Source of the DNA: Cladochytrium replicatum
Lineage: Eukaryota; Chytridiomycota; Chytridiomycetes; Cladochytriales; Cladochytriaceae
Reading direction: 5' to 3'
DNA length: 64,000 nt
Assembly: GCA_025526935.1 (NCBI GenBank)
Contig: JAHLKD010000149.1
Coordinates: 1-64,000, forward strand
Part shown: positions 1-12,040 of the stretch, one piece after another
Position numbering within the stretch: position 1 is the stretch's first letter
Layout of the letters: every line of letters starts with the position of its first letter
Notes under the pieces: generated by a model
The model's database searches: none
The model's input: the letters and a program-made list of their open reading frames with translations, nothing else
Told to the model about the DNA's origin: nothing
Translations under genes and position numbers: made by a program

Positions 1-2070
1 AGCTGGTTTCTGATCTCCTGACTCTGGCAAACAATGATTCCAAGGATCACGCTCGACTTTTTGTTTCCTTGTTTTGTGATAGCGGAGACTCATTGCCTCC
101 CCAATAGGTCTTCACAGCATCTGAGGTCATCCTTGCACCGCTCTTTGCTTGCGGCAATGTCCGGGTCAGCCTCAGCTCAGTTGTTGTCAATGAAAAGCAG
201 CTCAAAACAGATGTGCTTTTGTATTACTTCAAGCTCATTGATGGCCTTCTGGCGCTCTGAATAGCGCAGCATCTTTGTGGATGACAGATAGGATGAAGTC
301 CAGCCTGCAGTTGGAAGGCTCTCCGGGCAGTTGCAAGAGCTGTCGCGAGCTTCTTGGTGGACAAAATAATAATTGCAGGAATGCAGGTGTCTGCAACAAA
401 TTTTGGGGGGATCAGAGTTGTTTACAAATTACTCTCTGTTAAAATTCTGTGTATCCTTGGAGGGCTTACCCATTATTCTGTTTTGCGCAATAGGCTTTTT
501 CTCTTGGGCTTGAGAGTTCCTATTGCTCGATTTATGTTTTGGGCAGTAATGCTGTTTGTTTTCTTTGTTGTCATTGTTGAATGTTCTTCTGTGTGGGAAT
601 ATTCTATGTGGGAATATTCAGTGCAGGTGTGTGAGAGTGGCTAGTTCCTGAAGACAGTGGAACAAACCAAACACTCACACACAACACATATAAATAAAGG
701 AGACAGTGGAACAAACCAAACACTCACACCATAGTCTTCCTAGTTAGGCAATCCAGCCTTGATTTGTATTAGCCACAGAGTGCTGTGCAACAAGGGAATT
801 TTGCTTTATCATCACCCTATATTCAACTGGGCCTAGAGACGGAACCTGGAGCTGTTGTGCTTGCTTAAGTACAGCTAAAGACGCCCTACCACTGCTAGGA
901 GAAGCCCTTGGTTTTTAACAAAATCTATTCGCTGTTGACTGAAACTGCAGATCACAAACTGCGAGCTTTGAATCCCCCTACTGCAGTCACTTCAGCAACC
1001 ATACACATAACACACTACGACATAACAGATGGACTGGATACGTCCTGGAGTTCTCAATGCGGGACGCAGAGCGACTGGTTGGTTGTAATTGTTACAGCGA
1101 TAACAATCGTTTACTCGGGAAGAGTAATATGTGTTTATGATGGTGGAAGCGCGTACTTATGTATCTTCTATGTTGTTACCAAATATGGTAATATTACTTA
1201 TATTACGCATTACATCAGTCCAATGGTATTCTTTGTTCCCGTTTAGGAACAACGAGTCCATTGCCTGATTGAAGCACTATTTAGTAATCAACGTAATATT
1301 TACTATAGTAGTTAAATAATCAAACCATACTACTATATAGGAGTATGCAACAATGATTGAATGGCGTGGTTTGTCTCAGGATTGACTCCACTCAATCACG
1401 TTTGAACGGAGAAAACCCTACTCCTATTATGCCGATTCACCACAATATTCAACATCTGTGAAGGTGTTGGAAGGAGAAGGATGGAGAGGTCTGTTCTCAG
1501 TGTCGCAATTGTGGTCTCTTCCCTTCTTGTTCGCTTTGAAGAGCTTGCAATGTACAGGTTCTTTTTGATTGCATCGTTCAGAGAGGATTTTGTTTTGGTG
1601 TCTGTGGTCTAGGGCAGACCAGAATCCCTCGATTGCGATGATGTGGAAGGGAGTGCCTTACCCTAGGGTTCTTGCAGAAATCCTTGTCGATCCAAGCGGA
1701 ATCGATCTTGCTGAGTATGTTGCTCTGTTCCTCTTTACTAGTGTGCCTTTTTTCTATGGTAACTTTGGTGACCAATGTTTTGATTTCTTCAAACGTGTAA
1801 CACGCAGGTTGGTGGATGAGTGACGTGTTGTTTGGACTTGCAAGGAGGTTACTCCCTGATCGTTCCTTGGAATTTGGTATGGGTAGGTTATTTGTAAATT
1901 AAAGTAGAAAGGACATCCACATCTCTATACACTCTTCCCATCCAAAGCAGAGATCAAAGTCTAGAGTGACTTATAGCAGAGCTTGATCAACATCTTACTC
2001 TGTAGCTTTTGCGTTGGTACATAAGCGTCGCGTGCGGGTTTGCTGGCATACCTTGCGTGCATTCGTGTGT
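1..2070. other. Gene-poor region with repeat relics
   Basis: No reading frame here shows a recognisable domain, a credible codon pattern or supportable splicing. The stretch holds a 29-bp direct repeat (652-729) and, at about 825-917, sequence that is the reverse complement of 33113-33205 with scattered mismatches. That second locus lies inside a decayed LINE, so this stretch is probably mostly retroelement debris. Confidence 0.6.
652..729. repeat. 29-bp perfect direct repeat, two copies
   Basis: The 29 bases at 652-680 (beginning AGACAGTGGAACAAACC and ending ACTCACAC) recur exactly at 701-729, a 49-bp offset, with an AT-rich spacer (ACACATATAAATAAAGG) between them. It is seen directly. It could be a tandem slip or a relic of a duplicated element end; no function is apparent. 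Confidence 0.85.
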
Positions 2071-2357
2071 ATTTTGCGTGCGTGCGTGCGTAATTGCGTG
2101 CGTGCGTGCGTAATTGCGTGAGTGCATGCGTATTTTGCGTGCGTGCGTGCGTAATTGCGTGAGTGCATGCGTATTTTGCGTGCGTGCGTAATTGCGTGAG
2201 TGCATGCGTATTTTGCGTGCGTGCGTGCGTAATTGGGTGAGTGCATGCGTATTTTGCGTGCGTGCGTGCGTAATTGCGTGAGTGCATGCGTATTTTGCGT
2301 GAGTGGGTGCGTAATTGCGTGAGTGCATGCATATTTTGCGTGAGTGGGTGCGTAATT
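2071..2357. repeat. 41-bp GCGT-rich tandem repeat, about seven copies
   Basis: Each unit runs ATTTTGCGTGCGTGCGTGCG then TAATTGCGTGAGTGCATGCG and T. Most copies are 41 bp, one is 37 bp (one GCGT fewer), and the last two have GAGTGGGTGCG replacing the GCGT run. Nested GCGT tetranucleotides and alternating purine-pyrimidine steps make it prone to slippage and possibly to Z-DNA. The His/Thr/Arg-rich frames on the minus strand are artefacts of the repeat. Confidence 0.9.
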
Positions 2358-3495
2358 CGCGTCCTTGCGTACTTTGTTTGTGTGCGTGCTTTGAGTGCAG
2401 ATTCGATTTGATACAAGAGTCGAATCAACAACAGAATGGCCCTGGATGGCTCATCAACTGTGTTGTGGAAGGGATAGAAATTTGGACAGAGATGGAAATT
2501 GTTGGGTATAATGTCAACAGAGGGTTTTGGGCCTCTAAGGATTGTTCCTGAGATGGTTGATATGTGATCTAAACGAGTCTGATTTATTAAAGAGAGGGGG
2601 TAACCTATTTATACATTTTGGTGTGCAGTTGGAAGTTTGAAATTAATGAAAGAACATAACAAATTTGCAAAGTATGATAATCACGCCTAACACATTTTAC
2701 ACGCGTCTCTCCTTGCGCACAGGCAGGCATTGTTGTTTAAGTTTAAATCCTTCCCTTTTCTAAGAGCATCGCTTTCGTACCAATTCTTACTGCAAATGAT
2801 GTGAAATCACCTTCCAGACGTAGATTTGTTTTGTCTCTGATCCTGTAGGTGGAGTGGATTCCCGCTGAAGAGTTCTGCAACTACCATTTATGCAAAATTC
2901 TACAGATTCCACAATGAGAAGTACTTCTTAAGAACATTAGAGCTTGAAATAGCAAAAGGCGCTAGAAAAGTTACGGATGCCTATAATTGCCACATAGCTT
3001 TCCCCGCCCATGTTTGTTTAAGGAATGTCGGCTTATCGCTCACAAAATAGGTCCCGCTTTTGGAATCTTAAAATCCTTCAAGAAAAAGGAAATGAGTTTA
3101 TGATTCTCATTGTTCTTCAGTATTCCTTGCTTTCTATCACCGGATAACATTGACTCAGCACCTCTTGTGTATGCTCCTTCTGTTAGAATTCTTCGCTGTT
3201 TGCTTGTCTGAGCTGTGTGTCAATGAATGTGTCCAAATTGTTGACGCTCAGCTCTTCTCCGGTGACTAGATAAATTTTCTCAAATACGATTCCAGCCCCG
3301 TGTTTTGATTGGTCTGTTTCCAATCCACCCGAGATGAGGGGCGGTGGATTTATTGATGAATTTTAGACTCTCATTGTGGATTCGCCGCAACACAATCGGA
3401 ACCGGGGTGTAGTAGCACCGGTACTTGTGTGTATTTGTGGTCGTGATCTCGATCCCTTGCTGCAAGAACCCGCCCCTGTGTACACATCCCGAAAG
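2358..3495. other. Intergenic region upstream of the first 7TM gene
   Basis: No gene is supported. The short frames lack domains and splice support. The proximal part presumably contains the promoter and 5' leader of the gene starting at 3496, but no motif stands out. Confidence 0.5.
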
Positions 3496-5680
3496 ATGCC
3501 CCTTCCCTCTCCTGATCTTATTGCCGGACGTGTAGTTTACGCATTCAACGCAATCATTGCGGCATCATGCTTCATCGTCTCGGTGACCTCTCTCCTCTCG
3601 TCTATATCCACTCGTTCTACTCGCATGTTCAGAAATGCTCTTCTCGTCGGCGTGTCCCTCCTTATGACTGTCGAATCAACCGATGTGGATATCGAGTTCT
3701 TTCTGACCTGGGACGGTCGTCTGTCGCTCTTTGCTGCCTACTTCCGTCTCCTTGTTCTTTCTTGCTCCCTTAACATCATTGTGTTTGCGCAGGTGAGAAT
3801 GAGACAACACAACAGATTACGCTGAGTGCTTATACTGCGTATTTCCTTTTGTTAGGTCTTTCGATTATCCGTGGTTGCGTCTCCTTTACACAGACTTCTC
3901 TATCAATCAATCTCTGGAGTTGTTCTTCTCTCGACATCGGTGTTCCTCACCATTTTCAGGTTTCTCAACCTTTCTGAGCAATACAAGAAAGAAGCGAACT
4001 TCAACCCCACAACATTCAAAGACCCTTTGCTAACGTCGGTCATCACGTCTCTGGTGCCGACGCTAGTTGCATTCTACGGCTCGTATGTTGTCTTCCTTCC
4101 GGCTCTGTACAAAGCGACACGTTATACGAAGCCTCCGGCCCTCCCCCCAAAATCTGATGAAGATAGCCAATTAGAGTCGAAGTTACAGTCGAAGGATCGG
4201 GATCCTTACCAGCATCAAAGCTCAGAAGTCTCTGAGGTCATCAGAAACGCAACGCAAAGTCTTCTCTGGGTTGAGATTGCTTTTAATGGAGCTGCTATTC
4301 TGATATTTTCTTCTTTCTTGGTCATCTTGTTCCTCCCTCTTGGTGAGAGTCTGCCGTCGAAACTCCCTTTCACGACTAACGCAATTTGTTTGATCAGGTC
4401 CAATTGCATTCAAATCTTTCTCTACGTTCTTCATTTCGCTAATCGCATTTTTTGAGTGTTATTTCGTGCATCTCGTGCGCCTTTTCACGGGTGCACGATC
4501 ACTTTACGATCGACTTACAGCTTCATCAACCTCGCTTCAATTGTCACGACGAAAGCACAACACTTTCAACTCGAACAACCACAACCCCTTCAGAACATTG
4601 CGACGTGATCAAGTTGGCATCGCATCAAGTGACTCGGCGCATGAAGTAGTTGCGGAATCAAGTATGCCGGATTCCCCCACAATGAAGTCTATCACCAAAT
4701 CCACTGCGTCACCTTCCGCGAGTACGCTGCAGGCTCGACCCACTTCTGCATTTATCCTCCCCGAAGTAAGCATCTTCAACTCGGTCAAAGACTCCCTTCT
4801 TCTGCCCCGCGGCGGCGATTCCCATAATGACAAAGCACTGTCTATCATTAGCCAGTATCGCGCACCGTCACCCGACACCCCGAATCCACCTGAACGTCCA
4901 CCACCCCCTCCACCGAAACCCGTCACGATGCAGCAGTTCTCGACTGCCACGAAGCTGACCGAAGCCACCCCGCGCGGGACGCAGTTCCGAATGCACGCAC
5001 CAAAACTCTCCGAGGACATTGGTGAAGGAACCCCCTATGTGGGCGCAAACGCTGCTTTCAGACACTCGAACGCGTCATTGACAATCAGCGAGTTCGAGGT
5101 GCCCGATTCGCAAAGCTCGTTGCTTTCCGATCACAGAAGGGAGAGCGTGAGCTCTGCAGGAGTGCGACAGAGTCTTGTGCCAGCGACGAGGCAGAGCATG
5201 AGACCTGGGAGCGTGCAGGAAAGGAGGATGAGCGAAGAGATTTGGAGGGACGAAGGTGGAATGTGGGGAAGAGCTGGGTACTCGAACGGTATTGTTTCGC
5301 CAACGCAGAGTACATTTGTTCACGAGAACCCCAGGAATTCCATGATGGTTCGGGAGGCAAGAAGTCCACGGAACTCGGTGGTTGGTATGGAGGGAGGGAG
5401 GCTGTCTGCTCCTCGGCCAAGGTCGCAGGATAGTGTGAGGCAGTCGTTCTCGGGCTGGGAAAGCTCGAGGGCAAGCAGCAGCGTCGGAGTATCACCTTCG
5501 ACGGATGGGTGGGAAAGCTCAAGAGTGAATAGCACTGTCCGAGCATCAGTCGGCGCCGGTTCGCATCTCGTCTCCATGATGAGCGTGGCGAATACAAATA
5601 CTTCCATGTATTCATATTCGGACGTTTTAGTTTTGGACGACACAGCCGCCTCTAACAATGTGAGGGCTTCAAGTGGCTAA
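3496..5680 (+). CDS. Seven-helix membrane protein, paralog A of a tandem trio
   Basis: Three exons: 3496-3792, 3856-4342 and 4398-5680, joined in phases 0 and 1, give 688 residues. The start was chosen because its N-terminus (MPLPSPDLIAGRVVY) aligns with the two paralogs; the frame is open further upstream but shows no similarity there. Hydrophobic segments lie at about residues 13-35, 46-68, 76-99, 115-137, 155-182, 233-261 and 262-288. LVRLFTGARSLYDR follows helix 7, as a helix-8-like element would. The remaining 400 residues are Ser/Pro-rich and probably cytoplasmic and disordered. They contain DSHNDKALSIIS, an STATK...GTQFR motif and a terminal Tyr-rich YSYSDVLV. The gene sits head-to-tail with two relatives sharing intron positions. 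The topology resembles a receptor, but I recognise no named family and no ligand can be inferred. Confidence 0.85.
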
Positions 5681-6577
5681 AAAGGGTTTGAAACCTTACA
5701 TCTCCATCGTTAGTTTCTTATGATTCTGTTTTATCTCCAGTTGCTGGGCTCAACGCATTCTTCCTTCCTTTGTTCTTTCAGTTTTTCTTAGCTCTTGCTC
5801 GTTTCATTTTTATTCTTTGTCATTGCTTGCTTTCCTCCACTGACTCCCACTTCTCGGCCACACCGATTTGTTCCTGACCTGCGGGAATATCTTTGTATAG
5901 CTTATACCCCAAATATATCCCAAAATCCGACAGACGAAAATATAGTGAACTTTTCAGCTCAAATTCTACAGTGGGATTGCTTTTTTCCTTTTTCTTCTTT
6001 TCGAACTGATTCTCTGTTACTGCGTGCTTCGATCTGGTGTAAGAAGTTGTTCCTTTTGGATGGCGATGCTCTCGCATCTCGCACACAATCTCCCTAACCA
6101 TGCTCATTGCAATTGGTGCGAACAAATTTTGCCCGTGGAGGTGCAAAGGGTCCATGGGAATCTCCAGTTCTCAACGTGCTTGCTGTTGGTTGCTGTGCAC
6201 GAGTACTTGCTCCACCTCTGGTTTGGAAGCGCACTCACTCTGAAAACATCGGATAATATCGCATCTGCACATTAACGCATTAACCGCGCCCACTTTTCAG
6301 CCCATACAATCAATCCAACCACATTGCGGCCCGTAGTTTATAACTTTAAGGGGCAAAAAAGTCCGGGGGCTGGTGCTAAGGAGCATCAACTTTTACTTTT
6401 ATCACAACGTCTTCGTGGGGAGAAACATCAGAAATCAATTCAGGCCAGACTGTTTCTCATTCCACTTGGCAGAGATACCTGCAAGTGGGTAGAATTGGCA
6501 AGCAGCACTCACATCTTCAGGATACTATCATCGATTCATAGAGCCATACGGTCTTCGGCTTATTCTTTCGAAGAGCG
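5681..6577. other. Intergenic spacer between 7TM paralogs A and B
   Basis: It must hold the 3' end of paralog A and the promoter of paralog B. T-rich tracts occur just after the A stop. No reading frame, RNA gene or repeat is recognisable. Confidence 0.5.
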
Positions 6578-8915
6578 ATGTCATCTTTAACACCACCCGC
6601 AGATCTCCTCCCCGGACGAGTTCTCTACACTATCAATGCCATAGTCGCGGTGGGATGCTTCGTTATCTCAGCCTACTCCTTCGGATTTGCCGTCGCAAAT
6701 GAAACCACGCAACGCTTCAGGAATGGGTTGCTGCTAGCTGCGACAGTGCTTATGTCGGTTGAATCCGTACAAGTGGATATAGAGCTGTTCCTGTCTCCGA
6801 TTGGGAGATTATCTGTGTTCGCCACCTTCTTCCGACTGCTTGTTCTTTCGAGTTCGCTGAACATCATCGTGTGCGCTCAGGTGAGCTAATCAGATCATAT
6901 ATAAGTTACGTAAGCGCGGTGCTTATCGCATTCGTTCTGCCGCCTAGGTGCTTCGTCTTTCGGTGGTTGCTACTCCGATCCACAAACGGAGATATGAGAT
7001 AGTCTCTTTCGTTTTCTTGTTCTCCAGCTCCGTTTTCCTTTCCGCATTCCGATTTGTTACCATACATAATGAGTATCAGAATTCCGCAGACTTCAATTCA
7101 ACTCTGTACAACGATCCACTCATTACCTCAATTCTCACACCTGTGATCCCAATGATGGTCGCTTTCTACGGCTCATATGTTGTATTCTTACCAGCCCTCT
7201 ACAAAGCAAACAGCAGAGCAAAGCAGCCGCCGCCGGAAGGGGGATTTAGACAGGAGCAAGAAATCGACATGGCCGATCAGGGGCAACGAGGGCGTCCAAC
7301 AGAGGTTGCCGAAGTAGTACAGAGAGCTACAAGGAGTCTTTTACAAGTGGAGATTGGTGTGAACGCAGCGGCCATTATCATTTTGTTAGGATTTGTTGCG
7401 TTCGTGTTCCTCACGTGGAGTAAGTTGACTGTACGTTTGCATTTACTGTATTGTTGGCTAATGGATAATCATTTGTTCACAGGTCCAGTCTTGTTAAAGT
7501 CTCTTTCGACTCTCCAAATCACGCTTCTGGCACTTCTTGAGTGTTCCTATGTATACCTCGTCCGGCTTTTTACGGGAGCGAGATCGCTCTACGACCGTAT
7601 GACCATAGGGGGAACTGGAACGCTCCCACGGCGAAAACAAGACTCGTCGCGCAACCATCTCGATTTGCAGACATTATCGAGGGCCCCCACGATAGTGGCT
7701 CCGTCTCTTCCAATCGTTTCTCCAACCACAAAACAACCGCTTCTGCCGTTCGAAACGGATCCGGGGCTAATCCGCCGCGGTGACTCCCACAACGACAAGG
7801 CACTCTCGATCATTTCTGCCTACGGCGCGTCATCGCCTCTCATGTCACCGCGCCCAGCATACCCTCCGATGCCCATGCAACAATACTCCACTGCGACCAA
7901 AGTAGCTGATAGTGCTCCACCTGGCACACAGTTCCGACTTGCCCACAACAAGCAGAAGCTTTCCGAAGATCTTACAGCAAGTTTCGCTGCACCGCCGACT
8001 CCTACTTTCGTGAATGCGGAATACACGCAGAGGAATGTGTCGAGCGGGTCAGTTGCACGGAATGCGGAGTACACGCAGAGAAATGCTTCGAGTGGGTCAG
8101 TGGCACGCAGCGAGCTTGACCCTACAGGGTCTAGGACGACGTTGGTTGATCTGGGGTCGTTAAAGCGGAGGTCGGTGAGCAGGGAAAGGGGGAGAAGTGA
8201 TGCGGAATTAGCAACTTATAATGCTGATCCGAGGACCGTATCTAGTTCATCACGTCATGGGCGGGCGGTATCGGCAGTGCTTCCAGATATGAATAGAACG
8301 GGGCATGCCGGAGGTGTTCTCCTGGATGTGTCTGGAGTGCCAGGGCCAGTGATTCATGGTCCATCTCTGCAGAGGTCGAGGAGTTTAGGTGACGGGACTT
8401 GGGATAGCAGTGATACACTTGGCCGACCTCTGTCACGAGTGCAAACGGACGGAGTGGCGATCCAGTACCGGAAGAGATCTCCAAGCGATTCTGGGCCGCG
8501 ACCGGATTTCGGTACCTCCGAAGAGATTCGTGTAATTCTCGACCAACATCGGCGAAGATCGATCGCGGCGCCGCCCAGGACCGCGTCGCGAGGTCAGAGT
8601 GTCGAGGGCCGAAAAGGGTCGTCGTTGCCTGGATCTCAAAACTCGAGTTTTGGAGACATATCGAATGCAAAAGCGTCGTTATACGGCAGCAGCCAAAGGA
8701 GTGGGGAGGGTATGGTTCTCGGAATGTTGCCCACCGAGCTTGGGAATGGAAGCAATTACGGAAACACCAGAAATCTGGCTGATTTAGGGCCAGGTACGGC
8801 TGCAGGTGCAGGCTCTCAGCAGGCTTTGGCAGTGAACGTTGCGTACTTGTACTCAGATGCTTTGGTTGTCGCTCCGGGTGAGAACTCAAGGAGAGGGATG
8901 CTACGACGAACTTGA
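6578..8915 (+). CDS. Seven-helix membrane protein, paralog B
   Basis: Three exons, 6578-6880, 6948-7419 and 7483-8915, in the same phases (0, 1) as paralog A, give 735 residues. The helix-5 block VAFYGSYVVFLPALYKA is identical to A. SVVATPIHKRRYE opens exon 2, and YLVRLFTGARSLYDR follows helix 7. The tail shares DSHNDKALSIIS and STATK...GTQFR with A and ends near VNVAYLYSDALVV. The last intron (63 nt) is a multiple of three and free of stops, so its retention would insert 21 residues between helices 6 and 7. A 16-residue unit (NAEYTQRN-SSGSVAR) is duplicated in tandem at about 8009-8105. Membrane receptor-like topology is inferred; the family is not recognised. Confidence 0.87.
8009..8105 (+). 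repeat. 48-bp in-frame tandem duplication in paralog B tail
   Basis: Two adjacent 48-bp units encode NAEYTQRNVSSGSVAR and NAEYTQRNASSGSVAR. They differ at only a few positions, so the duplication is recent relative to divergence of the three paralogs. Paralogs A and C lack it. Confidence 0.85.
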
Positions 8916-9356
8916 ATCATACTGATGCTTTACAACTGATGCGACTTATTAATACTTATAGAACTGATATAGAGATATAATTGAGTATTGTTATTGCGAG
9001 AACAGCATCACAGAGGGAGAATTGTTTGCTGTTTTGAGGTGTCTCAAAGTTTGTCAAGAGAGAAAATTTTCCTGGAATCAGATAATGAGTTTGACCACGG
9101 ACTCTGTTGTCGCCTTCGCTTCTTCGATAAGCCATTTGCCCGCTGTTTGAAAAGGGGAAGGACCGCAATTGAGGGGGTTGGCACTTTTCGGTCATTGTAT
9201 TGTTAAGGGGTCCGAACACCAAGACCGAGGTCACCGAAATTGTGTGGCAATCTATTTTGCCGTCTGCTCAACCCTGTTGCCATGATATTAATTGGATGAT
9301 CGTGTGCACCGCATGCTTCGGTGAAGAACAACAGCTTAGGAGGTGATCTGTGCGCT
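8916..9356. other. Intergenic spacer between 7TM paralogs B and C
   Basis: An AT-rich stretch follows the B stop and the promoter of C must lie here. An upstream in-frame ATG at 9321 exists, but the residues between it and 9357 are not conserved in A or B. Confidence 0.5.
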
Positions 9357-12040
9357 ATGTCGACTACGTCTGCCTCAGCAGATCTATTTGTTGGTCGAAT
9401 AATCTTCTCCGTTAACGCCGTTTTGTCTTTGTGTTGCTTCACCATCGCGGCATTCTCCTTGTTCTCTGCGCTCGTGACAAAGTCCACGCAGCGTACCCGA
9501 AATGCGCTCCTTCTTGCAGCTACATTTCTCGTCTCAGCGGAATCCTTGCAACTGGTCATCGAGCTGTTTCTCACACAAGATGGCAAGATATCGATCGTTC
9601 TGGCTTACTTCAGACTTTTTGTTCAGTCGTGGGCACTGAATATCATAGTATTAGCACAGGTTTGAATCAAAATGACCTTCGTGACGTTCCTATGGGGTGA
9701 GCTCACGCATGAACGTAGGTACTTCGCCTCTCTGTAGTTGCATCAGGGATTCACAAGCGTCGATACGAAACCATCGCAGCAGTTATCTTGCTCGCAAACT
9801 CCATCTTCCTCGTGGCCTGCAGATTCGTAGACTTCACACAGAAGAGCCAAAGATCGTCGGATTTCAACCCAAACACCTACGTTGAACCGATCGTGTCGTC
9901 CATTCTCGCACCGGTGATCCCGATCATCGTCGCTCTGTACGGCTCATTGGTGGTGTTCTTGCCCGCTCTCTATAAAGCAACCACTGGAGATACAAACGAT
10001 GACAGGTATATTGATAACCGACAACAGCGAAGCAAGGACCCGGAAGCTGTTCAGAGAGCGACGAGGAGTCTATTCTACGTTGAGATCGGGGTCAACGCAA
10101 CCGCTCTGCTTATATTGGCAGCATTCATGGTTCTTTTGTTCGTTCCACTGAGTATGTTTCCTGAAGAAGTTTGGAATGGATTCTAAACGTGTGGATTGAC
10201 AGGTCCGATTTTGTACAAATCGATGCCTACACTCCAAGTTACGCTGTTCGCCTTTCTCGAGTGTTTCTACGTATATCTCGTTCGAACATTCACAGGTGCA
10301 CGTTCGCTCTATGATAGGATTACGGCTCCGAAGATTCCGAAACAGGAGGAAGAAACATACCAAGACCTCCCACAAGATGAACATGCGACTCCAAGTTCAA
10401 TGACCGCTGGCGGTCCTCAGATACCATCACAAAGTGCGTTGAATCAACAGCAGCCTCCTTATCGAGTGGTCTCAACCTTGACAGACCTTGATCGAGAGCT
10501 GCCCACAGTACTGACAATACCACAAAACAACTTATCTCTTCGACAAGCTCCGAACTTCGTTGGTGGAGTTCGACAAACACCATTGATCGCCGAGTTGCAA
10601 CAGCAGCCTCGACAGGTTCCTAACCCCGCTTATAGTTTACGACACCTTCCATCACTCACTGAAGTCCAGCAACAGAAGTCGAGTAATCGACAGTCTACTC
10701 CCTCCAATGATGTTCGACATAACCCTTCACTAATTCAAATGCAGCAATATGGACCATCTCCCACACCAACCAATGGTGTGCGTCATTCACCTGCTCTCAC
10801 CGAGTTGCAACCAAAAAATCCTTATCGTCAGGTTCCCGCACTCACCTACGACGCTCGACATATACCGTCGCTAACTGATGTAAACCAGAACTATCGACAA
10901 TCTTCCACTCCCAACGATGTACGACACATACCGTCGCTTACCGACTTGTCACAGAGACAATCTCCTCATCCGTTATATCCACAAGACGGACGACCATCGA
11001 CTCCGACTTTCCCGGGAGGTCAAAAAGTACCAGGATTCCAACTTGAGCTTCCACCAAACAGCCAACCGTCTACCGCAACATTTCCCTCAGTTCCAAATTA
11101 TTTGGAACCACCCATGCGGCAACTCTCAGTAGCTACATCTGTGTCACCAACACCTCAATCGCTGTCGCCACGTACGCCTGACTACCGATCAGAATCACGC
11201 AATAGCCCAGCGATCTCAACGGTTTCGGCCTACAACACGCCTACACCGAACATTGCAACACCTCAGTCACTGTCTTACTACCCTCCTTCACAGATCTCGG
11301 CTGCAACTAAGATGTCCGATCCGCCCCCGGGATCGCAGTACCGGATCCCTCTGCACAAGAAAAAGCAATCGGAAAACGTCCTGACAATATACGAGAACGC
11401 GTCCATGAGCGGCTCGAGCGTGTCGTTGTCGCAGAGCGATCTGTCTGGGTCCAAAACTATGCTGGTGGACGTAAACGAGAGAGGGAAGCGCAAGAATTCG
11501 GAGGCAAGTTCAAGGCGATACAGTGGCATTTCGATGAGGGGCGGTACACCTACAACGGGGCGGAGGGGAAGTGAACCGGACTCTGATAATGGAGGCTATA
11601 GGCCAAAACCTCCCATGAATAATAGCAGCGATGAAACGGGGGCGAATCGTGTGATGCACTCATCGAGGGAGAGGTCACCAAGAGCATCAGGTGGATCGGC
11701 GCAGCCCGAACTTCGAGCGAGAACGTTGTCTGATCCCGCTGCAGTAGATTCAATGTCGCCCATTGTCGGACAAACAGCGCGAACAGCATCGCCTCCGTGG
11801 TCTCGAAAGTCTAGCTTCGGGGAGGACGCGCCGATTCCTTTGAGAAGGGAAAGCAAGGCAATTGGGCCCAATGTCAGAGTGGTTGTTGGAACGATACCGT
11901 CAGAGCCTGTAGTTTCAACCGGTAAACAGGGACCAAGTTCTGCTCAGCCAATACTTCCAGCCAACATTGCGTACTTGTATTCTAATGCGCTGGCTCCATC
12001 TTCAGATGCGGGTTCGGGGCGGAACCTCAACGCACGATGA
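9357..12040 (+). CDS. Seven-helix membrane protein, paralog C
   Basis: Three exons, 9357-9659, 9719-10151 and 10203-12040, in phases 0 and 1 like A and B, give 857 residues. The first donor is an atypical GTTTGA. Seven hydrophobic segments align with A and B, including VFLPALYKA at helix 5 and YLVRTFTGARSLYDR after helix 7. The tail is the longest of the three. Residues about 364-497 form irregular repeats of roughly 20-30 residues around a V-R-H-x-P-S-L-T core, absent from A and B. Downstream come SAATKMSDPPPGSQYRI and a terminal NIAYLYSNALA, the counterparts of the A and B motifs. It lacks the DSHNDKALSIIS block. Same topology and uncertainty as its neighbours. Confidence 0.85.

Noticed and set aside
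1961-2431. Three overlapping His/Thr/Ala-rich minus-strand frames
   Set aside because: They are produced by the 41-bp GCGT array; 41 is not a multiple of three and all frames give similar repeats.
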